A stretch of DNA of 51,270 nucleotides. Origin: Treponema sp. GTDB taxonomy: Bacteria; Spirochaetota; Spirochaetia; Treponematales; Breznakiellaceae. The notes under the pieces were generated by a model. It had not been told where the DNA came from and did no database searches. It saw nothing but the letters and a program-made list of their open reading frames with translations. Made by a program: the position numbers and the translations under genes. Location: NCBI GenBank assembly GCA_031267675.1, contig JAIRYT010000104.1:1-51270 (forward strand), given 5' to 3'. Positions 32,485 to 39,805 of the stretch are shown here, piece after piece. The first letter of the stretch is position 1. Each line of letters starts with the position of its first letter.

Positions 32485-33558
32485 CTAGTACTGCCTGGTC
32501 GGATACGCTTCCGCGGCGTTGCTCTGATCATAGTCGCTCTCGTTGGAAAGAACCCATTTTTCAACGGTCTGTCCGTTAAGGATCTTTACTGCGGTTTCCA
32601 TTACCTGGGGACCAAGCAAGGGGTTACATTCGATGGACGCGTTCATTGTTCCCGCAACCATCGCCTCAAAAGCGCCTTTTACCGCGTCTACACCGATGAT
32701 AATGATGTCTTTGGAGGGCACTTTACCGGCTTCTTCGACAGCCTGGATAGCGCCAATCGCCATATCGTCATTGTGGGCAAAGAGTACGTCAATGTCGTTG
32801 GGGTTGGATTTAAGGAAAGCTTCCATGACCTGCTTGCCCTGGGCCCGCGTAAAGTCGCCGGTCTGGCTCAGAATAATGCTGTACTTACCGTCGGAGCTGG
32901 TTCCCAGCGCCTGTGCGGCGGGAATACCAAGAGCGTCGCGGAAACCCTTAAAGCGTCCGGTCATGGCAGAAGAACCTACCGTACCCTGGAGTTCGGCAAT
33001 ATTGTACACGGATTTTCCGGGCTTAATGCTGGCGACATTGGCCATCATCCACGCGGCCGCGCGGTTCCCTTCGTCTTCCATGTTTGATCCGATAAATGCG
33101 GTAAACCAGTTGTCGGGGTCGCTCATATCACTGGGGTTGGAAGATGCGCGATCCGATCCTTCAATGCTGCGGTCTACACAGATTGTGGGAATTCCGGCGT
33201 CAAGGCACTCTTTAAGAATCGCTTCCCATCCGGTTTCAACCACCGGCGTAAAGGCAATAATGTCGACCTTTTGCTGGATAAATGTACGAATCGCCTGGAG
33301 CTGGTTTTGCTGCTGCTGCTGGGCATCGGAAAAGCGCAGGTCAATGTTCCATTCCTTTGCCGCTGCCTGAACCGAATTGGTACACGCGGTTCGCCATTCC
33401 GATTCCGCGCCAATCTGGGAATAGCCCATGACGATCTTGCGATCCATGCCCTGCGTCACATCGCCGCTGTCACCCGATCCGCCGCCACCGCCGCCGCATC
33501 CGGAAAGGACCAGGGCAAACACGACCAATACAGCCGCCACACGTAATAATTTCCTCAT
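32485..33558 (-). CDS. ytfQ: Galactofuranose-type sugar-binding lipoprotein (YtfQ-like)
   Basis: Lipid-anchored binding protein (357 aa). The lipobox LVLSGC places Cys21 at the mature N-terminus, followed by a Gly/Ser linker. Segments shared with YtfQ are VMGYSQIGAESEWRTACTNSVQ, DAQQQQQNQLQAIRTFI, ITFTPVVETGWE-like AFTPVVETGWEAILKECLDAGIP, VDRSIEG, ELQGTVGSSAMTGRFKGF, LSQTGDFTRAQGKQVMEAFL and AHNDDMAIGAIQAVEEAG. The operon ytfQRT-yjfF is complete, which supports a furanose sugar such as galactofuranose. GGAGGAAATTTC precedes the ATG at 33558. The closest relative in the window is the binding protein at 38800-39777. Confidence 0.9.
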   Translation of the reverse strand: MRKLLRVAAVLVVFALVLSGCGGGGGGSGDSGDVTQGMDRKIVMGYSQIGAESEWRTACTNSVQAAAKEWNIDLRFSDAQQQQQNQLQAIRTFIQQKVDIIAFTPVVETGWEAILKECLDAGIPTICVDRSIEGSDRASSNPSDMSDPDNWFTAFIGSNMEDEGNRAAAWMMANVASIKPGKSVYNIAELQGTVGSSAMTGRFKGFRDALGIPAAQALGTSSDGKYSIILSQTGDFTRAQGKQVMEAFLKSNPNDIDVLFAHNDDMAIGAIQAVEEAGKVPSKDIIIIGVDAVKGAFEAMVAGTMNASIECNPLLGPQVMETAVKILNGQTVEKWVLSNESDYDQSNAAEAYPTRQY

Positions 33559-33738
33559 GAAATTTCCTCCACATAAAGAATTTTGTGTAGAATACCACTG
33601 CCCGCAGGATTCGTACATGAGATTTTTTACTGACTTTGTTTGATTTTTTTATGCCGCCGTCAAAAAGGTGCGATTTTTTACGGCAAAAAGGGGCAGTTTT
33701 TATTGGAAATTATCCCCGGTAATTTTGTATAGCAATTC
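33559..33738. other. Intergenic region upstream of ytfQ
   Basis: AT-rich sequence with several A/T runs. On the minus strand a TATTCT hexamer (about 33585-33590) may be the ytfQ -10 element; no convincing -35 or LacI operator was found. No gene seen. Confidence 0.35.
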
Positions 33739-33800
33739 TTGCTTATTATTGCTTGTTCCTGATTTTATTTGCTTGTATTCGCTTATATATGCTTATTTTA
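33739..33800 (+). repeat. Array of six 10-bp direct repeats (iteron-like)
   Basis: Units with a GCTT core begin at 33741, 33751, 33771, 33781 and 33791, with a degenerate unit at 33761. The consensus is near TTGCTTrTAT with an exact 10-base period. It lies 22 bases upstream of the -35 of the HTH gene. One helical turn per unit puts all sites on the same DNA face, as for cooperative operator or iteron binding. Confidence 0.7.
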
Positions 33801-33821
33801 TCGATTTTACCGTGCTTTTTA

Positions 33822-33850
33822 TTGACATGAGAGAATAGCTGTGTTAAACT
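33822..33850 (+). promoter_or_regulatory. Promoter of the small HTH gene
   Basis: TTGACA (33822-33827), a 17-base spacer and TAAACT (33845-33850). AAAGGGG follows nine to ten bases before the ATG at 33882. Confidence 0.75.
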
Positions 33851-33881
33851 GCGTACAAGATGTTGAAAGGGGTGTTTTTTT

Positions 33882-34067
33882 ATGCCAGATGCGTATTTAA
33901 CCACGAAAGACCTTGAAGAGACGTATAAAGTTTCCAGGGCAACGGTAAAAAAGTGGCGGGACAAGGGGATGCCGTTTTATTCGATAGACGGCACCATTCG
34001 TTTTAAGGAAGGCGAGGTTGAACAATGGGTAAAAGAGCAAAGTAAAAAGGATTTAGCGATATTTTGA
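33882..34067 (+). CDS. Excisionase/MerR-like helix-turn-helix protein
   Basis: A 61-residue protein made of one winged helix-turn-helix unit: YLTTKDLEETYKVSRATVKKWRDKGMPFYSIDGTIRFKEGEVEQWVKEQ. This pattern is shared by excisionases, MerR N-termini and other small element-encoded regulators. A strong promoter and the 10-bp repeat array lie immediately upstream, which suggests autoregulation through those repeats. It is the first gene of a small AT-rich group extending to 35501. Confidence 0.82.
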   Translation: MPDAYLTTKDLEETYKVSRATVKKWRDKGMPFYSIDGTIRFKEGEVEQWVKEQSKKDLAIF

Positions 34068-34147
34068 GTTGCCTTTCCGCAGTGGCTTGATGTTAAATCA
34101 CCTGTTTTGTATAGTGATACCGTAGCGTAAAAAGGGGACCGGTAAAT

Positions 34148-34327
34148 TTGAGTCATTATGATATGGTTGCGACTGCAACTGCCCAGGGCAAAGCAGATCG
34201 GGGGCAAGGATTGGACAAAAAAGAGTTTTTGCGGGAATTTGGAGCCTGGAGCTATGCGCTTCTAATTTCGCTTCTTCCGTCTTTTGTTGTTTTTATCCTT
34301 TTATACGGGACCATCAACAAACTTTGA
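34148..34327 (+). CDS. Small single-pass membrane protein, TTG start
   Basis: A 59-residue ORF starting TTG AGT CAT TAT GAT ATG (ATG at 34163 is an alternative). It has a charged N-terminal half (GKADRGQGLDKKEFLREF) and one hydrophobic helix at about residues 35-55, and ends at TGA 34325-34327. I recognise no family. The next ORF overlaps its end in another frame and continues with further membrane helices, so the two may once have been, or be, one protein. Confidence 0.5.
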   Translation: MSHYDMVATATAQGKADRGQGLDKKEFLREFGAWSYALLISLLPSFVVFILLYGTINKL

Positions 34328-34604
34328 TTTTTTTGCGTTATTTCGGGATACCGCGCTGTATTATGTTTGTATCACCATGTCTGCCCTTTCTCTGTATACA
34401 TACAAGATGGTAAACTGGGTAAGGGGACTACACGCTGTAATATTGATGCTGGGTATGTCGATTTATATTTCCTTAGCGAACGGGAATTCTACCCCGCTAT
34501 TTGACACATATGACCATGGAAAGATTATTTTTGTGTTGCTTCTGGTTTCTGTTTTAACAGGATTTTTTACCCTGTTATTTTCATCAATAAAGAGAGGAGA
34601 GTAA
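34284..34604 (+). CDS. Small membrane protein with three helices
   Basis: A 106-residue frame from a TTG codon at 34284, with hydrophobic segments around YYVCITMSALSLYTY, AVILMLGMSIYISLA and IIFVLLLVSVLTGFFTLLF. The start is unsure: the TTG overlaps the previous small gene by 44 bases, and the first ATG (34377) would cut the first helix. It ends with an SSIKRGE tail just before the ribosome site of the next gene. Function is unknown. Confidence 0.55.
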   Translation: MLFLSFYTGPSTNFDFFALFRDTALYYVCITMSALSLYTYKMVNWVRGLHAVILMLGMSIYISLANGNSTPLFDTYDHGKIIFVLLLVSVLTGFFTLLFSSIKRGE

Positions 34605-34606
34605 TT

Positions 34607-34924
34607 TTGAGCATGTTAATACTGTTAATTACTGTTGGTTCTTTATCTGTCGGGATACTGGCGTTTGCCTGCTTTGAGGTATATAAAAACAACAGAAAAA
34701 AAAGTTATCCATACACGTTGGCGCCTGCTTCCAATAACTATACCCCGCTCGAAGTATCGACTCAAATCGTAAAATCAGTTCGTATGGGTCATTTTCTTAT
34801 GCATATATTAACAAACAACGCATCTCCATTTGACGATGATGTATTTTTGAAAAAATATAAATCTTATATTCAGAATTCATCTGTGATCGATTACATTAAA
34901 AATATAGAAGGTGAAGATGAATGA
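34607..34924 (+). CDS. Membrane-anchored protein of unknown function, TTG start
   Basis: A 105-residue protein. An N-terminal helix at about residues 3-25 is followed by a basic stretch (KNNRKKSY) and a soluble, mildly acidic domain that ends IKNIEGEDE. TTG at 34607 is chosen because AGGAGA lies six bases upstream; ATG at 34613 is the alternative. The basic residues after the helix place the domain in the cytoplasm. It overlaps the next gene by eight bases. No family recognised. Confidence 0.65.
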   Translation: MSMLILLITVGSLSVGILAFACFEVYKNNRKKSYPYTLAPASNNYTPLEVSTQIVKSVRMGHFLMHILTNNASPFDDDVFLKKYKSYIQNSSVIDYIKNIEGEDE

Positions 34925-35501
34925 GCCTGTGGATGTTCACATCGTAGCGAAGTATGAGAAGTATAAAGGGGTTATAGAACAATTTACAGAGGCTCGAATT
35001 ATAAAACGGTATCATCGTCTGCTTATGGGGGCGCAGGGTTTTATTCAAGGAATGGGCTATAATGGCCATGTGGTTTGCAATGAGACCATGTTAATGTTTG
35101 CCGTGTTGGGATATTATTCCGACATTATGCGCTTAAAGGACTTTCACAGAATTGATCGTACAAATGACAGTAAAGTTTTTGCATTCGAAACTTCGTGGCT
35201 TTTAAAGCGAAGACCTTTACAGGTTAAAGACAGCAACGACCAAAAATACGCTTTTTGCAACGAAAAGTTTGCTTTGTCGCAAATTATGCTTTGGCTCAAG
35301 GAAGGAGAAAACAAGAATGATGCCGGAGTATTGGCGTACAAGGACTTAAAGTTTTTCTCTGATACGCTGTTTTATCATTTAAAATACCGAAACTACGACC
35401 CTCAAACGCTGGAATTAATGCTTGTGTCATTTATGGCGGGTCGAAAATACCAGTATCATCTTTCAAAAAAGAGCGGGAATTCCAATTTACAGGCGGAATA
35501 A
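34917..35501 (+). CDS. Protein of unknown function in the small accessory cassette
   Basis: A soluble 194-residue protein starting MNEPVDVHIVAKYEKYKG, predicted mixed helical, rich in Tyr, Phe and Lys. Distinct segments are RYHRLLMGAQGFIQGMGYNG, ETSWLLKRRPLQVKD and LMLVSFMAGRKYQY. AGAAGGTG lies upstream of the ATG; GTG at 34911 is an alternative. It overlaps the preceding gene, so the four or five genes from 33882 appear to form one unit. I recognise no family, and base composition is more AT-rich than the flanking sugar operons, which suggests transfer. Confidence 0.7.
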   Translation: MNEPVDVHIVAKYEKYKGVIEQFTEARIIKRYHRLLMGAQGFIQGMGYNGHVVCNETMLMFAVLGYYSDIMRLKDFHRIDRTNDSKVFAFETSWLLKRRPLQVKDSNDQKYAFCNEKFALSQIMLWLKEGENKNDAGVLAYKDLKFFSDTLFYHLKYRNYDPQTLELMLVSFMAGRKYQYHLSKKSGNSNLQAE

Positions 35502-35679
35502 CCCTTAGCCTACTGCCGCCTTGTTTTTGCTTGTTTGTCAAAAATATGCTGTTTTTGATTGACATGTGCGACAAAGGAAACCGCAGGGTTCCAGGGCTTG
35601 CAAAAATTTGGGCGGAGCTGGGCGCGGGAGCGAAGCGAGGCTCGGGGTACGCCTGGACGTTAGGCGAAGTTGACCTGTT
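35502..35679 (-). other. attC-like sequence next to truncated HEPN gene
   Basis: On the minus strand, 15 bases after the HEPN-fragment stop, GCCTAAC (35665-35659) matches the RYYYAAC core of integron attC sites. It is followed by GTCCAGGCG, a GC-rich imperfect hairpin region and GCCCTGGA, the inverse of the first arm. The distal GTTRRRY core expected after GCCCTGGA is not found. It could be a decayed or recombined attC site, or another hairpin. Confidence 0.4.
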
Positions 35680-35763
35680 TTATGGCAACTTTAATTGTTT
35701 TGTATCCCGGTCAAAATCCTCATCGGCTATCATCAGCCATTCTTTTACATCTTCAATATCCAT
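35680..35763 (-). pseudogene. Truncated HEPN-domain toxin fragment
   Basis: The ORF starts MDIEDVKEWLMIADEDFD, the typical first helix of HEPN proteins (VKEWL.IAE.D), then departs into RDTKQLKLP and stops after 27 residues. A full HEPN protein is about 120-140 aa and would carry an R-X4-6-H motif, which is missing here. The ATG overlaps the MNT stop region by 11 bases, as in intact MNT-HEPN pairs. It looks cut by recombination at the attC-like sequence. Confidence 0.65.
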
Positions 35764-36073
35764 ATATAATCTTTCCCTTTTGGAATATCGTTCTTTCAAA
35801 AAGACTTTTTTCTTTCCGTTTGTCAAAATCAGTTTCGTTATTCAATAACAAATCTATAAAAAATATTTTTTTTGCGCTTAATTCAATCATTATTTTTGCG
35901 TAAATTTCTGATACATTATTTATGGCATCGGGAATAACAATATATATATCGATATCACTTTTCTCCGTTGGATTACCGTATGCATAAGAACCAAATAGAT
36001 AGATATATTTCGCCGGTACAAATTTTAGGATTGAATCCTTAATTGTACTTATTATTTCAGTAAAGTTATCCAT
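35753..36073 (-). CDS. MNT-type nucleotidyltransferase (antitoxin of an MNT-HEPN pair)
   Basis: A 106-residue minimal nucleotidyltransferase. The motif GSYAYGNPTEKSDIDIYIV has the GS and DxD catalytic pattern, and a third acidic residue follows in FFIDLLL. In intact systems the MNT protein adds nucleotides to the HEPN RNase and so blocks it. The GAGGTC site lies close before the ATG. Its HEPN partner is truncated, so the antitoxin may now be an orphan. AT-rich codon use differs from neighbouring sugar genes. Confidence 0.82.
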   Translation of the reverse strand: MDNFTEIISTIKDSILKFVPAKYIYLFGSYAYGNPTEKSDIDIYIVIPDAINNVSEIYAKIMIELSAKKIFFIDLLLNNETDFDKRKEKSLFERTIFQKGKIIYGY

Positions 36074-36135
36074 AATGGACCTCTTTTCTTATTATGGCGT
36101 GGACAACATTTTTTGTCAAGTATGCTTTACCGGTT

Positions 36136-37350
36136 TTAACCCTGGGTGATTTTTCGCCTCCGGTACTCACGTGGAGAAAAACCCGTATTCTTCTTAAAAA
36201 TAAAACTAAAATAGTGGGGATCGCTCCAGCCGGTTTCGTACGCGATGTCGGCGCTTTTAATGTTGGTCTCGGCCAGGAGGTGTTTTGCCCTGTCAATACG
36301 GACGCGGGTAAGGTAGTCGATAAAATTTTCGCCGGTTTCCGAGACAAAAACACTGGAAAAATGATTGGGGCTGATTCCTACCTGATCCGCCACCAGCTGG
36401 AGCGAGACATTGTTTTCCGCGTAATGCTGGTCAATGTACGCCCTTGCTTTAAGAATTACCGACTGGTATCTGCCGGGGGAACGGGATTCCTTAAATTCAA
36501 CCAGCGCGCCAAGGAGCGCCGAAAGTTTTTCGACAAACGCTTTGTGGGAGCCGATAATTTCGCGTATTTCCCTTCTATTGACAAGGCCAAAAGGCAGCAC
36601 TTCTTTTACATTACCTTTAAGATCTTCGATAATCTTTGCCGAGGCCGCCAGAACCTCGCCAAACAGATAATACTTCATCATTTCGTCTTCGCTGTCCATT
36701 GTTTTAAGCAGCGCTTCATAATCAGAAATAATCCCGCCTATGTCTTTTTTTGCCGCGTATTTAAGCCGCGCAAGCAGGGCTTCGCCGTCAATGGCAAGCA
36801 GGCGCTTTTCGTCAAAACGGTCATCCCCCCGCTTTTCTTCGCGCCCGTTTTCTTCGGCGTCTGCTTTTATATCCGCCTGGTGTTCCGGCGCGGCAGCGGC
36901 ATCGGCGCTCAGCGCCCGCGCAAGCGCCTGGGCGGTTTCGGCAAGTTCCTCGATGTTTTGGCGGTTTTCTTTTTCCTGATCGATGCGCTGGGCAATACGA
37001 TCCAGCGTCGCAAGCATATCCTTGGCAGAAAGCGGTTTTAACAGATATTCTTCAACGCCGATGGATATTGCCTTTCGGGCGTATTCAAATTCATCATGCC
37101 CGGAAAGAATAATAATTTTTATCCGGGGCATATTTTTTTTAACAATTCCCGACAGGGCGATGCCGTCCATAAACGGCATTTTTATGTCGGTAATAAGGAT
37201 GTCGGGTTTTTGTTCGGCAATAAGCGGCAGGGCCATTTCGCCGTCGGGCGCGTCTCCTACAAGGGTGTATGGTGTTTTTTCCCAGGGGATGCTGTTTCGT
37301 ATTCCTTCGCGGACAACAATTTCATCCTCTACCAAAAACACTTTATACAT
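36136..37350 (-). CDS. AraC-type response regulator (YesN family)
   Basis: Two-component response regulator (404 aa). Residues 1-120 are a receiver with acidic pair Glu8-Asp9, phospho-acceptor Asp55 (ILITDIKMPFMDG), Ser83 and Lys105. A linker with an acidic/Ala-rich stretch (DAAAAPEHQADIKADAEENG) follows. The C-terminal 100 residues are an AraC double helix-turn-helix: NVSLQLVADQVGISPNHFSSVF and IKSADIAYETGWSDPHYFSFIFKKNTGFSPREYR. It overlaps the kinase gene by eight bases. YesN-type regulators usually activate nearby carbohydrate transport genes; the ytfQ operon is the obvious target. Confidence 0.92.
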   Translation of the reverse strand: MYKVFLVEDEIVVREGIRNSIPWEKTPYTLVGDAPDGEMALPLIAEQKPDILITDIKMPFMDGIALSGIVKKNMPRIKIIILSGHDEFEYARKAISIGVEEYLLKPLSAKDMLATLDRIAQRIDQEKENRQNIEELAETAQALARALSADAAAAPEHQADIKADAEENGREEKRGDDRFDEKRLLAIDGEALLARLKYAAKKDIGGIISDYEALLKTMDSEDEMMKYYLFGEVLAASAKIIEDLKGNVKEVLPFGLVNRREIREIIGSHKAFVEKLSALLGALVEFKESRSPGRYQSVILKARAYIDQHYAENNVSLQLVADQVGISPNHFSSVFVSETGENFIDYLTRVRIDRAKHLLAETNIKSADIAYETGWSDPHYFSFIFKKNTGFSPREYRRRKITQG

Positions 37351-38800
37351 TCGAGTGCTCCAGGGGAATGGAAAGAATTACGGTGGTTCCCTGTCCATAC
37401 ACGCTTTCCAGTTCAATGCGCGCTTCTTTGTTGTAATATAATTCCAGCCGTTTTGAAACATTGTACAGGCCGTAAATCGCGTTTGACGCTTCGGGATCGT
37501 TCATTTGCCGCCTAATGCTGGCAATTGTTTCTTCGCTCATGCCTATGCCGTTGTCTTTTACGGTAAAAACAATATGAGCGCCCTGCCGTCTGCCGCACAC
37601 GCCAATATTTCCCTTGCCGCGCCTGTTTTTTATGCCGTGGTAGAGCGCGTTTTCTACCAGCGGCTGTAAAAGCAGTTTGAGTATGGTTACGCCGGACAGG
37701 GTTTCATCATATTCAATGATATAATCAAAAAGGTCCCGGTACCGGATTTTTTGCACCGTCAAATAATTTTCAACGTGGTTAAATTCATCTTTTACGCTTA
37801 CCCATTCGTTTCCCCGGTTAAGGGAAATACGAAAAAAGTTTGAAAACGCCCGCGTAATTGAAATTACCTCTTCGTACTGGCTGCCTTCGGCAAGCCAGAT
37901 AATCGAGTCAAGGGTGTTGTAAAGAAAGTGCGGCGTAATCTGCGCCTGCAGCGCCTTCATTTCCGACTTTTGTAAATTTTTCTGCTCGCGGACATTGTCT
38001 TCTATCAGGGCCTTTATCTTTCCCGCCAGGGTATTAAGGTCTTCGGTAAGCGGCCGCAGTTCCGTAACCGGCGGGTTTTCCGCCTGCGCGCTTAAATCGC
38101 CTTCCGCGATACGGCCCGAAAGCGAAACAAGCGCGCCGATTGACGCGCCAATATTGCCTGTTACCGACATTTGCACAAAAACAGAAAAGAGCGCCGCTCC
38201 AAATATGGTAAGCATTTCCAGCACCAGAATAATAAACACCAGCTGTTTTAAATCTTCGCTGGCCCGTGCCGCCGACTCGATTTCGAGCGCGGTAAAATCC
38301 TGCAGTATGTCCGACACCAGGCTTATGACGCTGCGGATTTCATCGAGCGTGCGCTCGTTTTCGATAACCGGGTACGATTCGCGTATCTGCATGCCCAGCC
38401 GGTTTACATAGCTGATAAGGGTATTCATTGCGCGTCCGGCGACTTCCATATGCTGGCGGCTTTCTTCTTCGGCGGCAGTTGATTTGATTCCTTCAATTTG
38501 AGCGTTAATATCGGCAATGATCGCGTACTGGCTTCCGGCGGAAAACTGCTTGTTGCCCGCTACAATGTCCCACAGTTCATTGGTAATATCGCTTTTTACA
38601 ATCTGGTTAAGCCGGTTGGTATTATGGACGTTGGAAATAAGCCGGTCATAGCTTAAGGTGTTAAAAAGGGTAATTCCCGCTCCCAGCACCAGGGGAATCA
38701 ACATCAACACGACAATTACCACATGGGATGTCTGAATGGTCTTTCTGATGCTGGACGAAATAAAAAGCTGCTTAAACGACCGTAAAAGATGCTTCCTCAT
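37343..38800 (-). CDS. Sensor histidine kinase (YesM/LytS-like)
   Basis: Membrane sensor kinase (485 aa). Helix 1 is at about residues 26-48 and helix 2 at 187-210; between them lies a mostly helical extracytoplasmic domain of about 140 residues. A HAMP linker follows, then the His_kinase motif ALQAQITPHFLYNTLDSI with phospho-acceptor His291 and the ATPase part with LVENALYHGIKNRRGKG and VKDNGIGMSEE. The start at 38800 overlaps the stop of the binding-protein gene by one base (TGATG). The small helical sensor domain and coupling to a binding lipoprotein suggest it reads the ligand state of that protein. Confidence 0.92.
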   Translation of the reverse strand: MRKHLLRSFKQLFISSSIRKTIQTSHVVIVVLMLIPLVLGAGITLFNTLSYDRLISNVHNTNRLNQIVKSDITNELWDIVAGNKQFSAGSQYAIIADINAQIEGIKSTAAEEESRQHMEVAGRAMNTLISYVNRLGMQIRESYPVIENERTLDEIRSVISLVSDILQDFTALEIESAARASEDLKQLVFIILVLEMLTIFGAALFSVFVQMSVTGNIGASIGALVSLSGRIAEGDLSAQAENPPVTELRPLTEDLNTLAGKIKALIEDNVREQKNLQKSEMKALQAQITPHFLYNTLDSIIWLAEGSQYEEVISITRAFSNFFRISLNRGNEWVSVKDEFNHVENYLTVQKIRYRDLFDYIIEYDETLSGVTILKLLLQPLVENALYHGIKNRRGKGNIGVCGRRQGAHIVFTVKDNGIGMSEETIASIRRQMNDPEASNAIYGLYNVSKRLELYYNKEARIELESVYGQGTTVILSIPLEHSNV

Positions 38801-39777
38801 CAATAACCCCGGGGAGGCAGAGCGGAAAGATCGTCCCCCTCGCTGAATACTACTTCTTCGGCATGGGCGCTCCGGGGTACCGCCCGACCGGCGGCAAGGT
38901 CCTTTGCCAGCCGTATAATATCGGGGCCCTGTTGGGGGTTGCATTCTATCACGCAGTTTACCTCGCCCTTCTTAAGCGCGTCGATTGCCGCCTGCTCGGC
39001 GTCTATCGTAATGATCACTACTTCCCTGCCCGGATCAAGCCCGCGCTCTTTCATTGCCTCAAGCGCGCCAAGCGTCATTCCGTCGTTGTGGGAATAAACA
39101 ACATCAAAGGACGGCCCTTTGGCCAGCAGTAAGCGCATGAGCTCGTATCCCTTTGATCTAAGAAAATCGCCGGACTCGCTGTATACGATTTCAAACTGGC
39201 TGTAGGGCGCTATAATTTCCCGAAAGCCTTCGGCCCGGCCCTGGGCCGGCGAAGAGCCGACGGTTCCGGCAAGTTCGGCAATGCGGATTGCTTTTCCCGA
39301 TTCCAGGCGGTCCTGGAATTTATCAAGCAAAAAGTATCCCGCCTCGCGGCCTTCCTGTACGCTGTCCGTTCCAAAATAGCCGGCATAGAGGCTTTCGTCC
39401 CTTACGCGTATTTTACGGTCGGTTACCAGCACGGGGATCCCCGCGTTTTTTGCCTCTTCCAGCACATTTTCCCAGCCGTCTTCGACAATCGGTACAAAGG
39501 CAATCACGTCAACCTGGTACGCGATAAAGGAACGAATCGCCTTGATCTGGTTTTCCTGCTTTTGTTCGGCGTTGGTAAAAAGCAGCTGGACTCCCGCCCC
39601 GGCGGCCGCTTCCTGTATCGAACGGGTATTACAGGTCCGCCAGGCGCTTTCCGCGCCAATTTGCGAAAACCCCACAATCAGACTTTCCTTGACTGCTTCC
39701 TGCCTGCAGCCCAAAACCAGCGCCGCAGCCAGAACCGGAACCAGCGCCGCAGCCTTTGTCCAAAGCCGTTTGTACAT
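38800..39777 (-). CDS. YtfQ-like sugar-binding lipoprotein, sensor partner
   Basis: Lipid-anchored periplasmic binding protein (325 aa). The lipobox LVLGC puts Cys24 at the mature N-terminus. Segments parallel those of the protein at 32485-33558: IVGFSQIGAESAWRTCNTRSIQ, NAEQKQENQIKAIRSFI, AFVPIVEDGWENVLEEAKNAGIP, TDRKI, ELAGTVGSSPAQGRAEGF, YSESGDFLRSKGYELM and SHNDGMTLGALEAMKERG. No permease or ATPase adjoins it; instead it is coupled to a sensor kinase and a regulator, so a sensing role is likely. The ATG at 39777 has no clear Shine-Dalgarno, and the hairpin at 39784-39805 sits where one would be expected. Confidence 0.88.
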   Translation of the reverse strand: MYKRLWTKAAALVPVLAAALVLGCRQEAVKESLIVGFSQIGAESAWRTCNTRSIQEAAAGAGVQLLFTNAEQKQENQIKAIRSFIAYQVDVIAFVPIVEDGWENVLEEAKNAGIPVLVTDRKIRVRDESLYAGYFGTDSVQEGREAGYFLLDKFQDRLESGKAIRIAELAGTVGSSPAQGRAEGFREIIAPYSQFEIVYSESGDFLRSKGYELMRLLLAKGPSFDVVYSHNDGMTLGALEAMKERGLDPGREVVIITIDAEQAAIDALKKGEVNCVIECNPQQGPDIIRLAKDLAAGRAVPRSAHAEEVVFSEGDDLSALPPRGY

Positions 39778-39783
39778 GGTTTT

Positions 39784-39805
39784 AGATTGGCCTAAAGGCC
39801 AATCT
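39784..39805. repeat. Single-hairpin relative of the dispersed repeat, copy E
   Basis: AGATTGGCC-TAAA-GGCCAATCT is a perfect nine-base-pair stem with a TAAA loop. It matches the second hairpin of copies A and D. It lies six bases upstream of the sensor lipoprotein ATG and may influence its translation. Confidence 0.65.

Noticed and set aside
33741-33800. 10-bp repeats as a CRISPR array
   Set aside because: Units are directly adjacent without spacers and far too short; no cas genes nearby.
35593-35665. GC-rich hairpin region as a tRNA or other structured RNA gene
   Set aside because: No cloverleaf, no T-loop GGTTCGAAT consensus, and no CCA end.
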